64,000 nt of DNA from CAZUNO01 sp964621445 [NCBI: Candidatus Hadarchaeota archaeon]. Lineage in GTDB: Archaea; CAYQAE01; CAYVLA01. The notes beneath the pieces were generated by a model, which was not told the origin of the DNA, made no database searches, and saw only the letters and a list, made by a program, of their open reading frames with translations. Shown piece by piece: positions 17,951-26,432 of the stretch (the stretch's first letter is position 1; each line of letters begins with the position of its first letter). The DNA lies in contig CAZUNO010000009.1 in assembly GCA_964621445.1 (NCBI GenBank), positions 35,263-99,262 of the forward strand. The letters run 5' to 3'. The translations under genes and the position numbers were made by a program.

Positions 17951-19843
17951 TCACTGCCCCGGTACATGATATATTATCTTTACTAAATTGCTTACCATAT
18001 ACTTACTTGACAGATCGCTGCCAACAACCCTCAGAGGCCCCTCATCCTCAGGCAGAACCTCGCCATCCTTCTTGTAAGCAAGAATGATATCATCATTCCT
18101 AGCAACCAGGGTGCTGTTCAAAGTCCTCGAATAACCATCACCAGCAATGACCTCAACACCATAACCCCCAGCAGCCAGATCATCATCAAAAAGATAATGA
18201 CCCTCCGGATCCATCTTACCATCCACAATACTAAGCACAACCCACAAAGGAAAACCAGAATACATATGAGTCTCATCATGCATAGTAACCTCCACCGAGG
18301 TACGATGAGTCCCACAAGTGGCACCGGAGATGAAAGAAGACCTGTTCAACACAGCATTCACACTACCCGAAAGCTCGACATCCCAATCCTTAACAGGCTG
18401 GTTTACCACTATTTCGGCAACCTCCTTCACCCAGTAGTGACCATCGGTTATCTGTCCCGAATCGCCAACGTAACCAAGGCGGAGAGGACCTCCGCTGAAA
18501 TCACTGCTTCCGTCCATTTCATAGATCAACACTCCATCAACACCCCCCATCCCGGTTTCCGTGCCCTGGCTATCATAGGTGATAACCTGACCCTCGATCT
18601 CCTCGTGGGAAAGCATCATGCTATAGCCATCTGAGGCAATAACCTCCACGCTGTAATTTGCTGGCAGGTCTCCGGTCATTTCTATTAGAGGCTCTATGGG
18701 AGCCCCAACCACCTCGTAGGGTCCCCGAACTGTTCCTGTGACCTTCTTGAATCCCGCACTTCCCTCAATGTTCTCCATTCTGATTATGTCCGAAAGGAAC
18801 AGTTGCTTAGTCTTCTCACCCTCTACCTTTAACTTCCACAGGGTGTAGAACTCAATGCTATCCACGTCCTCAACCAAGATGCCCTCTCCCACCAAAGCGG
18901 GGGCAGCTAGGGAATCTCCATCGGCCATCTGGGCAATAATCATCTGACTTTCAGACAGGGCCCTGCTATCCAGGCTAGTACTGTTGGCCCCTGAAACCCT
19001 TACCTCATAGCCACTTTGCGCATAACTAAGGTTGAAAGTGGAGTCACCTATTTTGGGACCACCATCCACCAGGCCAAGAATCCTGGATATCTCCAGGCCA
19101 CTCCAACTTGTCCCCGACGCTCTTGTGATGTTGGTTAGATTTCCGTACGAAAGTGATTCAAATTCCGACCTCGACAGGTCCATGGAACGGCTCCCGTTTA
19201 ACGTCATCGTCCATTCGGTTTCCGGCGACCGCTCTCGCGTAATCTCGAATTTCCACGTGTCTCTAACCAAACGGGATCCAGCTGATGGATTTACGAAATA
19301 TCCATGACCAGCTCCCGATGTGTATCTCACGTCGATATTACTCAGATCCCCGTCTTCAGGTAAGAACACCGTTCTAGGGCCTTTCTCCCAACCGGGTATA
19401 TCCTCTCCATCGAGGGAGAATGCGAGTATGAAATCCCCCTGAAGACTCTCCCAGTATGGGCTTGGATAAACGTTATAATAGTTATACTCCTGAAAATACC
19501 CGTCGGTACTGGAAATGGTCAGTATGTCACCAGGTTCCATGCCCCCGACCTTTTCTACCAGTTCCGAGATCTTAACCCCTTCAAAGGTCGACGATTCTCC
19601 CCAATTACCGAGTCGATTCTCGTATCGCATATCACCGGACATGGAATCCATATCCTTGAGCTCACTAAAGTCGAGGATAACCTCCGATCCCTCTCTCCCT
19701 ATCAAGGTAATGTTTGCATAGGTCTTGTTCTCCGATTCCGAGGGACCGGAAAATAGGAACCAGACGAATCCTCCTCCTATTATTACTATGGCTACCAATA
19801 TGAGGGCTAGTTGCTTTCCATTTTGATCTCCGTTACCAGACAT
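17951..19843 (-). CDS. Membrane-anchored four-repeat receptor-like protein beside ECF genes
   Basis: About 630 residues: an N-terminal anchor (LALILVAIVIIGGGFVWFLF) and four extracellular units of about 130-160 residues. Each has a strand-rich start, an LSELV-type helix, a YSVEVIASDGYS-like segment and a closing segment such as GPLRLV. The fold looks like the sulfite-oxidase molybdopterin-binding superfamily used as a binding module, but that is an inference. I start at the ATG at 19843 because a TATA-like TTTAAA at about 19879-19884 precedes it by roughly 38 bp; the frame extends to 19867. Placement directly before the S component suggests a ligand receptor or scavenger for the importer. The last unit (18060-18390) has a different codon style. 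Confidence 0.7.
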   Translation of the reverse strand: MSGNGDQNGKQLALILVAIVIIGGGFVWFLFSGPSESENKTYANITLIGREGSEVILDFSELKDMDSMSGDMRYENRLGNWGESSTFEGVKISELVEKVGGMEPGDILTISSTDGYFQEYNYYNVYPSPYWESLQGDFILAFSLDGEDIPGWEKGPRTVFLPEDGDLSNIDVRYTSGAGHGYFVNPSAGSRLVRDTWKFEITRERSPETEWTMTLNGSRSMDLSRSEFESLSYGNLTNITRASGTSWSGLEISRILGLVDGGPKIGDSTFNLSYAQSGYEVRVSGANSTSLDSRALSESQMIIAQMADGDSLAAPALVGEGILVEDVDSIEFYTLWKLKVEGEKTKQLFLSDIIRMENIEGSAGFKKVTGTVRGPYEVVGAPIEPLIEMTGDLPANYSVEVIASDGYSMMLSHEEIEGQVITYDSQGTETGMGGVDGVLIYEMDGSSDFSGGPLRLGYVGDSGQITDGHYWVKEVAEIVVNQPVKDWDVELSGSVNAVLNRSSFISGATCGTHRTSVEVTMHDETHMYSGFPLWVVLSIVDGKMDPEGHYLFDDDLAAGGYGVEVIAGDGYSRTLNSTLVARNDDIILAYKKDGEVLPEDEGPLRVVGSDLSSKYMVSNLVKIIYHVPGQ

Positions 19844-19891
19844 GATCACACCGATATGCACGGCCATGCATAACGGTCTTTAAACTCTTTC

Positions 19892-19996
19892 CTACCAGTT
19901 AGGTTTGGCTCCATATCGATCATCAATGAAGGAATCCGCCATCTTTTTGAACTTCTCACAAGCGACCGGATCATCTTCAACAATGCTTTTTACCAT
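19892..19996 (-). CDS. Small 34-residue protein upstream of ECF operon
   Basis: Short frame preceded by a strong ribosome-binding site, GGAGGAGT at 20001-20008, five bases before the ATG. The product is soluble, with one cysteine and the ending GAKPNW. It lies 48 bp before the receptor-like gene in the same direction. It could be a small co-expressed protein or a leader peptide. No family recognised. Confidence 0.5.
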   Translation of the reverse strand: MVKSIVEDDPVACEKFKKMADSFIDDRYGAKPNW

Positions 19997-20029
19997 TTCA
20001 ACTCCTCCACCAGCCCATCATTTCACCGG

Positions 20030-20407
20030 ATGCGTGTAAAGAAAATGAAGCACCCATTGGTTGGCATCGGAGCGGCGGGAATCGTATCCACACTTGCCTT
20101 TACGCTCTTCATTCTGCCCCAGTCTCCGTCCTTCGAGGTGGGGGATGTAGTCGACACTACCATTCTTCTGAGTCTCGGATTCACCGCTCTACTTGCAGTT
20201 GGTTTGGCCAGGATGGCTAGAGGGATAAACCCCAGGAACCAGGGCCAGTCACCCTCAACCGCGGGTTGGTCAACGAGGTGCCCGGATTGTGGTCGATTCA
20301 TTGAAAGAAGGAGAACCTACTGCCCCCAATGCGGCGCTGATCTAAGGTTTGAGAGGGGAAATCCGCCGCGATCCCTGGCCTGCGAAAATTCAGATGATTC
20401 TGGTTAA
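20030..20407 (+). CDS. Membrane protein with C-terminal zinc ribbon
   Basis: 125 residues: two hydrophobic helices (about 7-30 and 42-62) and a cytosolic zinc ribbon with CPDCG at about residue 85 and CPQCG at about 102. Proteins of this layout are common in archaea and uncharacterised. An in-frame ATG five codons downstream is a possible start. The end overlaps the convergent sulfatase gene by 18 bp, which is tolerable. Confidence 0.6.
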   Translation: MRVKKMKHPLVGIGAAGIVSTLAFTLFILPQSPSFEVGDVVDTTILLSLGFTALLAVGLARMARGINPRNQGQSPSTAGWSTRCPDCGRFIERRRTYCPQCGADLRFERGNPPRSLACENSDDSG

Positions 20408-21781
20408 AGGTAGATCGGATCTGGCAATCGGCCTGAATTTGCTTCTCATTCTGATATTCTCAGGAGGGCAATCAATGTCCTGCAGAACGGAGAGAAATTC
20501 TCCATGTGCCGACCTTGCATCCTCTTCACGCCACTCCATGAGGTTACATTCCTCCCCAGGATCGTTCCCCAGGTCAAAATATTCGCTTTCACACTCATCT
20601 CCACCATATACATAGAGGTAATTGGAGGTCCTAAGAGATGTGGGAGGCCGAACTTCGCGGTCCTGAACATAGGTATGACTCGACACCGCCCATTCTCTAC
20701 CCCTTTGGTTCCCACGGACCACCGGAAGCATGGATATTCCCTGTACGGTTTCCGGGATCGATGCTCCAGCTGCATCCAGTATGGTTGGCATAAGGTCTGG
20801 TGGCTGGAAGAATGCGGGACATGATCCCGGTTTTAGTCCGGGCATCCTTATGATCAAGGGGATATGGGAGATCGTCCCGTACAGGGGCCACCTCCTGGTT
20901 ATCCGGTTCTCCCTGTCAAGTTCCACCTTTCCTATAAAACCATGCTCACCATGATAGAAACCATGATCGCTAGTGAGGATGATGCAGGTTTCATCATATA
21001 TACCCATGCCCTTCAAGGTGTCCAGGAGATGCCCGACCCATCGATCAACAAGACTCACTTCCCCGGCGTACATGAACATCATGTGCTTTATCTCTGAGCT
21101 AGTCGCGTAATCCGATGACTCGTATGCGGGTTCGAAAAGCTCCTGCCCTTCATATCCGGGATCATATTGATCTATATAGTATCTCGGAGGGTTCCAGGGC
21201 TCGTGTGGATCAAAAGTATCGACGGAAAGGAAGAAGGTGTCATCCAAGGAATGTATTTTCTCCAGCAGGCAGGAAGCTCGTCTCATAGTCCTCGCAACGA
21301 ACCGATCCTCCTCGCATTTCCACGTGGATTCCACCTTCTTGATCCTTCGTAGCCTCTCCAAAGGCACTCTGAGCTTCCTCTTTTCGGCAGGAAGGTCGAT
21401 TGCGCCCCCCTCTTCGACCTCAACTCCATGCCCGGCCTGCCCTTCTATCAATTCGAATTGCTGAAATCCTCTCCTGTGGGGTGAGTTTGATGGCGTGTCG
21501 GTAATCATGCCAGTTTGGAATCCATCCTTCTGAAGGATCTCAGGTAGCACAGCGTGGCTCGGATCCCAGGTATCTCGCCAACTTAGGTAGGGAAAGGTGA
21601 ACCTCCCGGAATACAGGTCCCTTCTCATTGGGCCAGTGGGAAAACTGGCTGCAAAGAAGTTGGTGAATGTCACCGATTCTCGGGCCAAGGAGTCTATCCG
21701 CGGGGTTCTTATCCAAGTGTTGCCATAGCAGCTCAAATAGTCCTGTCGAAGCGAATCGCAGACGATAAGCAGGATATTCAT
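20390..21781 (-). CDS. Sulfatase-family hydrolase
   Basis: Alkaline-phosphatase-superfamily sulfatase, 463 residues. Metal ligands appear in IVCDSLRQDY at the start and in LTSDHGFYHGEHGF. The region that normally holds the formylglycine motif (C/S-x-P-S-R) reads SFPTGPMRRDLYSGR: serine, not cysteine, and spaced differently. If active as a sulfatase it would need an anSME-type maturase; otherwise it may act on phosphoesters. No signal peptide is seen, so it is cytosolic. The neighbouring deacetylase gene suggests work on modified sugars. Confidence 0.85.
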   Translation of the reverse strand: MNILLIVCDSLRQDYLSCYGNTWIRTPRIDSLARESVTFTNFFAASFPTGPMRRDLYSGRFTFPYLSWRDTWDPSHAVLPEILQKDGFQTGMITDTPSNSPHRRGFQQFELIEGQAGHGVEVEEGGAIDLPAEKRKLRVPLERLRRIKKVESTWKCEEDRFVARTMRRASCLLEKIHSLDDTFFLSVDTFDPHEPWNPPRYYIDQYDPGYEGQELFEPAYESSDYATSSEIKHMMFMYAGEVSLVDRWVGHLLDTLKGMGIYDETCIILTSDHGFYHGEHGFIGKVELDRENRITRRWPLYGTISHIPLIIRMPGLKPGSCPAFFQPPDLMPTILDAAGASIPETVQGISMLPVVRGNQRGREWAVSSHTYVQDREVRPPTSLRTSNYLYVYGGDECESEYFDLGNDPGEECNLMEWREEDARSAHGEFLSVLQDIDCPPENIRMRSKFRPIARSDLPLTRII

Positions 21782-21834
21782 TCAAATCACTCCTATACAG
21801 CTATCATAAATCTCAAAAGAAGACGAGACCGTCA

Positions 21835-22698
21835 TCACATCTCCTTGAGTGCCCTTAAACGGGATTGAATCTGGGAGATATGCTTATCTCTCGCTTCCTG
21901 CCGCATAGATGTCGCCTTCACCGTGTAGAGCTTGTCCAGAAACTGGCGCCTTGAATGGAGTTTCATGAACTCTCTAAAATCCATTTTCTCAGGGATGGCC
22001 CTTCCGCAAGTAGAACAGAGTTCCCTTTCCCTGACCCAGGTGCCGCAGAAAGGACATGTGCCGAGCTTGTTTGGCGATACCTCATCCATGGGCAGATCAT
22101 TTTCTATATTCTCGATATCCATGCCAAGGGATCTAACCACTAGTTCACACAGAAAAAATGTCTCATTGTGAAGAAAGGTCATCGAGTAGGTGAAGTTCTC
22201 ATCTCTCATCGGCCTTCCACTGGTAAGAAAAGACCATCTTCTAGCCTCCTCTTTCGATATCTGTTCGGGGACAAGTGTCAGGTCGGTTACGAGGGAGGTG
22301 ATGCCCTGCTTTTCAAGTATCCTGGAAATAACATACTCCAGGTGGTAGTAACATCGGATATCTCCATTAATCTCCACCGACATGGTATCCATCTGGACCC
22401 TGTGGTATCTCTTGAACTCCAAAACCAGGTTTTCCCTAACTTCCTCCCCCAAGAGAAATTCATGCTTTATCTTTGCCCGGATCTTACGAGGAATAATGCC
22501 TTTGGTCTCCCCCTCATCCTTACCCTCGCCTTCTCTCTCAAATGCAGGAACAAGGGTCTCCGTGGACCCTCTTTGACACTCCAAACACTTCCCTCCAAAT
22601 CCATGCGCCGGACAAAACCACCTGCCGCATTGACATTTTTTGAGATCAAAATCATTCCCACAGGCATAGCATTTTCTTCCCTTTCCAAAGAGCCTCAA
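21835..22698 (-). CDS. Protein with two zinc-binding modules, unknown function
   Basis: 287 residues. The N terminus (about 9-41) has CYACGNDF, CQCGRWFCPAHG and CLEC, an AN1- or B-box-like cysteine/histidine cluster. The C-terminal part has a second ribbon (CPFCG and CSTCG at about 215-232) followed by a basic helical end. The middle is an alpha/beta region without recognised motifs. It stands between the sulfatase and deacetylase genes on the same strand. I cannot assign a function. Confidence 0.7.
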   Translation of the reverse strand: MRLFGKGRKCYACGNDFDLKKCQCGRWFCPAHGFGGKCLECQRGSTETLVPAFEREGEGKDEGETKGIIPRKIRAKIKHEFLLGEEVRENLVLEFKRYHRVQMDTMSVEINGDIRCYYHLEYVISRILEKQGITSLVTDLTLVPEQISKEEARRWSFLTSGRPMRDENFTYSMTFLHNETFFLCELVVRSLGMDIENIENDLPMDEVSPNKLGTCPFCGTWVRERELCSTCGRAIPEKMDFREFMKLHSRRQFLDKLYTVKATSMRQEARDKHISQIQSRLRALKEM

Positions 22699-22792
22699 AG
22701 GAATACCACTCTAGATAAGGCTTCCTCCAATAAGAATTCCCCTTTCAACCGGGCCGGTATAGGTTTGAGTCAATGGTGGAACAGTTTACAGA

Positions 22793-23653
22793 TCACACGG
22801 GAAGACTTCTTATCGGCACATGATGGGTATCCATGGCGAATGCCTCCCCCCGGTAGGAATAGATTAAGGCGCCCCGTTGGTCTGCAACCGCTTTGGTCCA
22901 CCGTTTGTAGCTGTCAATGTCCTCAACCGTTTCCGCGTAAGCATTGTCCAGAATCTCCAGCTTCGTCTCATAGGGCTCCCCGCTGATATCGCAAACAACC
23001 ATCGGTGCTTGCACCTGTGATCGGTATTCAAACCTGAAGCTAGGGCTCTCATAGTAGAAAATTCCCATGGGCAGCCATGGACTAAGCACGGGGTCGGCAT
23101 TGGGTCCCTTGAAAAGATCCTTCTCTAGTTGGTCCGAGGTGTAGTACTTTGCCTCCTCCAGGTAGGTGTTGCTGCCAGCGTGGTAAACCGACTCCAATAC
23201 TGCCTCCGATACCGCCCGGTGAGTCCGGTGCCTATCCTCCGGGTGAGGTAAGAAGACCCATTGAGGGCGGATCTCCCGCATCTTGTTTGCTAACTTGCCG
23301 ATTATCTCGTCATTAAACCCGGAATCGATATCGAAGTCAAGACACCTAGAATTAACCTCATCACACCCCAGGGACTGGAGTGCCTTGTCGAATTCCTCCA
23401 GCCTTCTCTTCTCGGCGCCCTTGACAAGAAGAACGATGATCTGGGATCCGTGGAACCTTGCGTATTTGTATATCATCCCCCCACATGAGATGGTTTCGTC
23501 GTCCGGGTGAGGAGAAAAAACCAGTATCCTCTCGGGCACCAGGATGGGAATCTCTTCGTACTCCCTTCCAAAAACCTTGGCAGCACCCGGATTAAAGTTC
23601 ACCCTTATGGTCTTGAATGGCTTGAAACTCAACGGATCATCTCCTGAATTCAA
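22793..23653 (-). CDS. PIG-L family N-deacetylase
   Basis: Zinc-dependent deacetylase of the PIG-L/LmbE family, which removes acetyl groups from N-acetylglucosaminyl substrates. The metal-binding motif PHPDDE is at residues 52-57 and the downstream histidine motif is HPEDRHRTH. The TTG start at 23653 is supported by GGGAGG immediately upstream and overlaps the preceding gene's stop by 4 bp. Length (286) is at the upper end of the family. With the sulfatase nearby it may process an amino-sugar. Confidence 0.9.
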   Translation of the reverse strand: MNSGDDPLSFKPFKTIRVNFNPGAAKVFGREYEEIPILVPERILVFSPHPDDETISCGGMIYKYARFHGSQIIVLLVKGAEKRRLEEFDKALQSLGCDEVNSRCLDFDIDSGFNDEIIGKLANKMREIRPQWVFLPHPEDRHRTHRAVSEAVLESVYHAGSNTYLEEAKYYTSDQLEKDLFKGPNADPVLSPWLPMGIFYYESPSFRFEYRSQVQAPMVVCDISGEPYETKLEILDNAYAETVEDIDSYKRWTKAVADQRGALIYSYRGEAFAMDTHHVPIRSLPV

Positions 23654-23865
23654 CCCTCCCTTTGTTTTCTCCCCTTAATGAGTTTACCCATCCTCTCATG
23701 CAGAAATAAGCCGTAGACGATTAGACCCAGACCAATTATGAAGAGTATGTAAAGGACCACGGTTATCGCCCCCTCGTAATCACCAGCCCTTCCCTTCATG
23801 AGCAAGGCCATTATTATACCCAGGATAAGGAACAGTCCCAGCTCCTGAAGTTCCTTCGGGTCCAA
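23650..23865 (-). CDS. Small two-helix membrane protein
   Basis: 71 residues with two hydrophobic segments (about 9-24 and 35-54) and a basic C terminus (KLIKGRKQRE). It starts with TTG and overlaps the deacetylase start by 4 bp, so the two are probably translated together. Unknown function. Confidence 0.65.
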   Translation of the reverse strand: MDPKELQELGLFLILGIIMALLMKGRAGDYEGAITVVLYILFIIGLGLIVYGLFLHERMGKLIKGRKQREG

Positions 23866-23974
23866 GGCAATTACCGGTTGTCTCTCTGTCCTATTGTATA
23901 TATTTTCATCCTCCCGGATGGTCCCCGAAACGGGTCCGATAAATTATTATTCGGACACCCAGGTTCTTCCAGTG

Positions 23975-24769
23975 ATGGATACAGTTTTAGGTCTGATTTT
24001 AGTGGCCGTCGCAACCTCTCTGGGGTGGGGACTTAGAGGTGAGTGGGGTCACTGGTGGGGGGCGACGGTTCCCGGTGCCTTCTGTGGAATGTCACTATGG
24101 CTGGGCTTCGGCACGGTGAGCAATGGTTGGCAGATGATCGTTCTAGGTGCGGTTATGGCCGTAAGCCTATCCCTTGGAGGCGTTCTCAGCTATGGACGCA
24201 TAGTGGGATATGTAAAGGGGCAACATGATAGGCCTCCCCTATTCGGAGTCCTGGCCCTATTTCTGGTCGGGGGACTCTGGGGTTTCTTCGGCGGAACTGC
24301 CCTGGGGCTGATAGCCTCAGAAAAGGATTATGTCTTCGGGGATATGGCACTGTGGGCGGTTTTGTCCTCCATAGCCGCTTTTGGCTGCTATAAGCTACTG
24401 GTAAAAGGTCTTGACCTCCACCTCTCCCCACCCCGCAGTGATGCATGGGCACCGGTTCTAGGTGCCGCCCTGGGCACCCTGGCCTTCTTCATGATCTATC
24501 CCGGGGACTGGTTGGTTGTAGGATTCGGCCTCATAGGCTGGGCTGGCTTCGGAGGGGGATTCTCCCTGGGATCATTGATTCATCGCTTCTGCCATAATGC
24601 TGGATTGGATGTCGACTCCTGGAAATTCATGGAGCACAGCGTAGGATTCTGGGGAGGTCTCTCCCTTGGAATTGCAGCCTTTCTAAACAACGGGTTGGTC
24701 AAATGCCCACCAGCCCCCCGGTCCTACTTACCGCCGGTCTGGTTGCAATATGGTTGGTGCCCTACATGA
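23975..24769 (+). CDS. Multi-helix membrane protein, possibly frame-broken at its end
   Basis: About 264 residues with many glycine-rich helices. Notable segments are SLGWGLRGEWGHWWGAT near the N terminus and a repeat-like second half. I start at the ATG at 23975 because a TATA-like AAATTATTA lies about 27 bp upstream, giving a leaderless mRNA. The last 20 residues (after GIAAFLNNG) turn into proline-rich, non-membrane sequence exactly where an overlapping frame begins that continues with hydrophobic helices. This suggests a one-base loss near the C6 run at about 24715, with one original protein of about 360 residues. Two overlapping genes remain possible. Confidence 0.6.
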   Translation: MDTVLGLILVAVATSLGWGLRGEWGHWWGATVPGAFCGMSLWLGFGTVSNGWQMIVLGAVMAVSLSLGGVLSYGRIVGYVKGQHDRPPLFGVLALFLVGGLWGFFGGTALGLIASEKDYVFGDMALWAVLSSIAAFGCYKLLVKGLDLHLSPPRSDAWAPVLGAALGTLAFFMIYPGDWLVVGFGLIGWAGFGGGFSLGSLIHRFCHNAGLDVDSWKFMEHSVGFWGGLSLGIAAFLNNGLVKCPPAPRSYLPPVWLQYGWCPT

Positions 24770-25071
24770 ATATAACGGATAACGTTCGGTACTGGTCAAT
24801 GGAAAGGGAATGGATTACACGCCGTTGGTATACAATATTCCAGGTCTTTGCTCTTCTCTCCCTGATTCCATTTCTATATGTGCTTCAATTGGCCTTAACG
24901 GCATGGAGTGGTCTGAACCACCTAAACATGATAATTACGGCCATGATCTGGTTCTTTGTATTGATGGCCATGGCGAAATTCAGATTTAAGATCAGGGGAA
25001 AACGGATCCTGGTTAACGGAACTTTCATCATCCAGGCCGCTTTATGCACCGTGATAATCTGGGTCCTATGA
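24703..25071 (+). CDS. Membrane protein or C-terminal half of the preceding gene
   Basis: 122 residues with about three helices. It overlaps the preceding gene by 67 bp in another frame and starts at an ATG without a visible ribosome-binding site. The hydrophobic pattern continues that of the preceding protein. See the frameshift note for the preceding gene. Confidence 0.5.
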   Translation: MPTSPPVLLTAGLVAIWLVPYMNITDNVRYWSMEREWITRRWYTIFQVFALLSLIPFLYVLQLALTAWSGLNHLNMIITAMIWFFVLMAMAKFRFKIRGKRILVNGTFIIQAALCTVIIWVL

Positions 25072-25115
25072 TCTCGATCCGAGGAGATTTAAGTGCCTGA
25101 CACAATTGTGTCTTG

Positions 25116-26357
25116 ATGGTTAATTGGAAATTTTTCATCGTTTTTTTCCTTATCTTTGTGAGCCAGGCTTCCGGCTCTACAGATGTTGATTCCCTGGAGG
25201 TACTCTGCACCGGCCACGCCTCGGGAATGCCCCTAATGGCATCCATACTGAAACGTGAGCCAATGACCGATTCGGTAATAATCCCCACCCGGATTGGGAG
25301 CCACAACGTCAACCTTGATGGATCCACAATTCGGAGATACATGAGGCTCTATTTTCCTAGGACCTTCCAAGACTTGACCTCCAAATACGAATTCCTTCTT
25401 CTGGAGCAGATAGACAGCAGCTACTTCACCCAGAAACAATTCCAATGGATGAGGAGGGCAGTTGAGGAGGAGGGACTTGGAGGATTACAGGATCGGAGCG
25501 TGATGAGCATGCACCGGGTTTACTCGGATGCTTGGGCACAGTCCCCATTGTCCGACGCCTTTCCAAACGATGCAGATATCGTGGTTGAGGTCGACTATCA
25601 CAGAAATGGTCCTCTGGAGGTCATAATTAACGAGGACCCGGGCATCCCGGATGTGGTGAAACGATATCAGGATGTCCTCAACCTAAACATTGGGGCCTGG
25701 GGCAGCAACCTAATGATCCCCAAAGAGGGCTCCCAAATCTACACCTGGTCCAAGACCGGCCAGTTTCCAGAATTCGCCTTCCCGATAAAGGGCCTTTTCC
25801 CTCATATACTGGGATGGCAGTATGGAAAGGGATATACGTGGTCGGTCCAGGATATACTTGGCTCCAGCTTCTGGCATGAGGGGATCAACCCATATGGAAC
25901 GGACGTAATGATCGCCATGATGATGTACAGCACGGGAAGAAAGCTACCAGAGGATGTCGTCCTTGTCCACAAGCTGAGATCTAGATTTTCAAATTATCTT
26001 GAAAGCAAGAGCTACATTTTCTCGTTGATAGAGTTCGTGGACAAGTTCGGTGCCAACACACAGGATGTCGAGGAGGAGATTCATGCCCTAGATCTCAGGT
26101 GGACCGACTGCAAGGACCTGTACATGCAACAGGCCTATGACGACTCCTGGAATTCCTTGGAAAGCGTTCTCCAGGAACTTAGCACGCTGAGAAAGGAGGC
26201 AATTGAACTAAAGGAGTCCGCCCTGTTCTGGGTCTATGCCACAGAATGGCTAGCCATAACCGGTACATTCCTGATAACAGGCTTCGTGGTCTGGACTCTC
26301 ATGGTTAAGAGGAGGCTTTTCAGGTCCGTTAGTTCCACCAAATTGAAGTCGATCTAG
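25116..26357 (+). CDS. Membrane-anchored extracellular protein, paralogue 1
   Basis: 413 residues: signal peptide (FFIVFFLIFVSQASG), a large extracellular alpha/beta domain, an alpha-helical stalk (about 315-370) and a C-terminal helix (LAITGTFLITGFVVWTLMV) with a short basic tail. Segments such as YEFLLLEQID followed by FTQKQFQWMRRAVEE resemble the extracellular class I glutamine-amidotransferase-like fold, but no Cys-His-Glu triad is evident. It is collinear with the 30071-31315 protein: shared VxxPTR, MRLYFPRTF, SDAFPNDAD, WYSTGR-type and FGAN motifs. The ATG at 25116 lies about 27 bp after a TTTAAG box, so the mRNA is probably leaderless. Confidence 0.75.
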   Translation: MVNWKFFIVFFLIFVSQASGSTDVDSLEVLCTGHASGMPLMASILKREPMTDSVIIPTRIGSHNVNLDGSTIRRYMRLYFPRTFQDLTSKYEFLLLEQIDSSYFTQKQFQWMRRAVEEEGLGGLQDRSVMSMHRVYSDAWAQSPLSDAFPNDADIVVEVDYHRNGPLEVIINEDPGIPDVVKRYQDVLNLNIGAWGSNLMIPKEGSQIYTWSKTGQFPEFAFPIKGLFPHILGWQYGKGYTWSVQDILGSSFWHEGINPYGTDVMIAMMMYSTGRKLPEDVVLVHKLRSRFSNYLESKSYIFSLIEFVDKFGANTQDVEEEIHALDLRWTDCKDLYMQQAYDDSWNSLESVLQELSTLRKEAIELKESALFWVYATEWLAITGTFLITGFVVWTLMVKRRLFRSVSSTKLKSI

Positions 26358-26374
26358 ACAAACCTCGATAAGAG

Positions 26375-26381
26375 TTATATA
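26375..26381 (+). promoter_or_regulatory. TATA-like box for pdxS
   Basis: TTATATA with predicted transcript start near 26406. A GAGGT ribosome-binding site at 26422-26426 then precedes the pdxS ATG. Confidence 0.55.
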
Positions 26382-26432
26382 CGAATCGCAGCCAATATTA
26401 TACAAGTTACAGCTTGAATAAGAGGTATTAGA

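Noticed and set aside
23894-23974. Upstream extension of the membrane protein gene at 23975
   Set aside because: It spans the TATA-like box and encodes non-membrane sequence; the leaderless ATG at 23975 is a better start.
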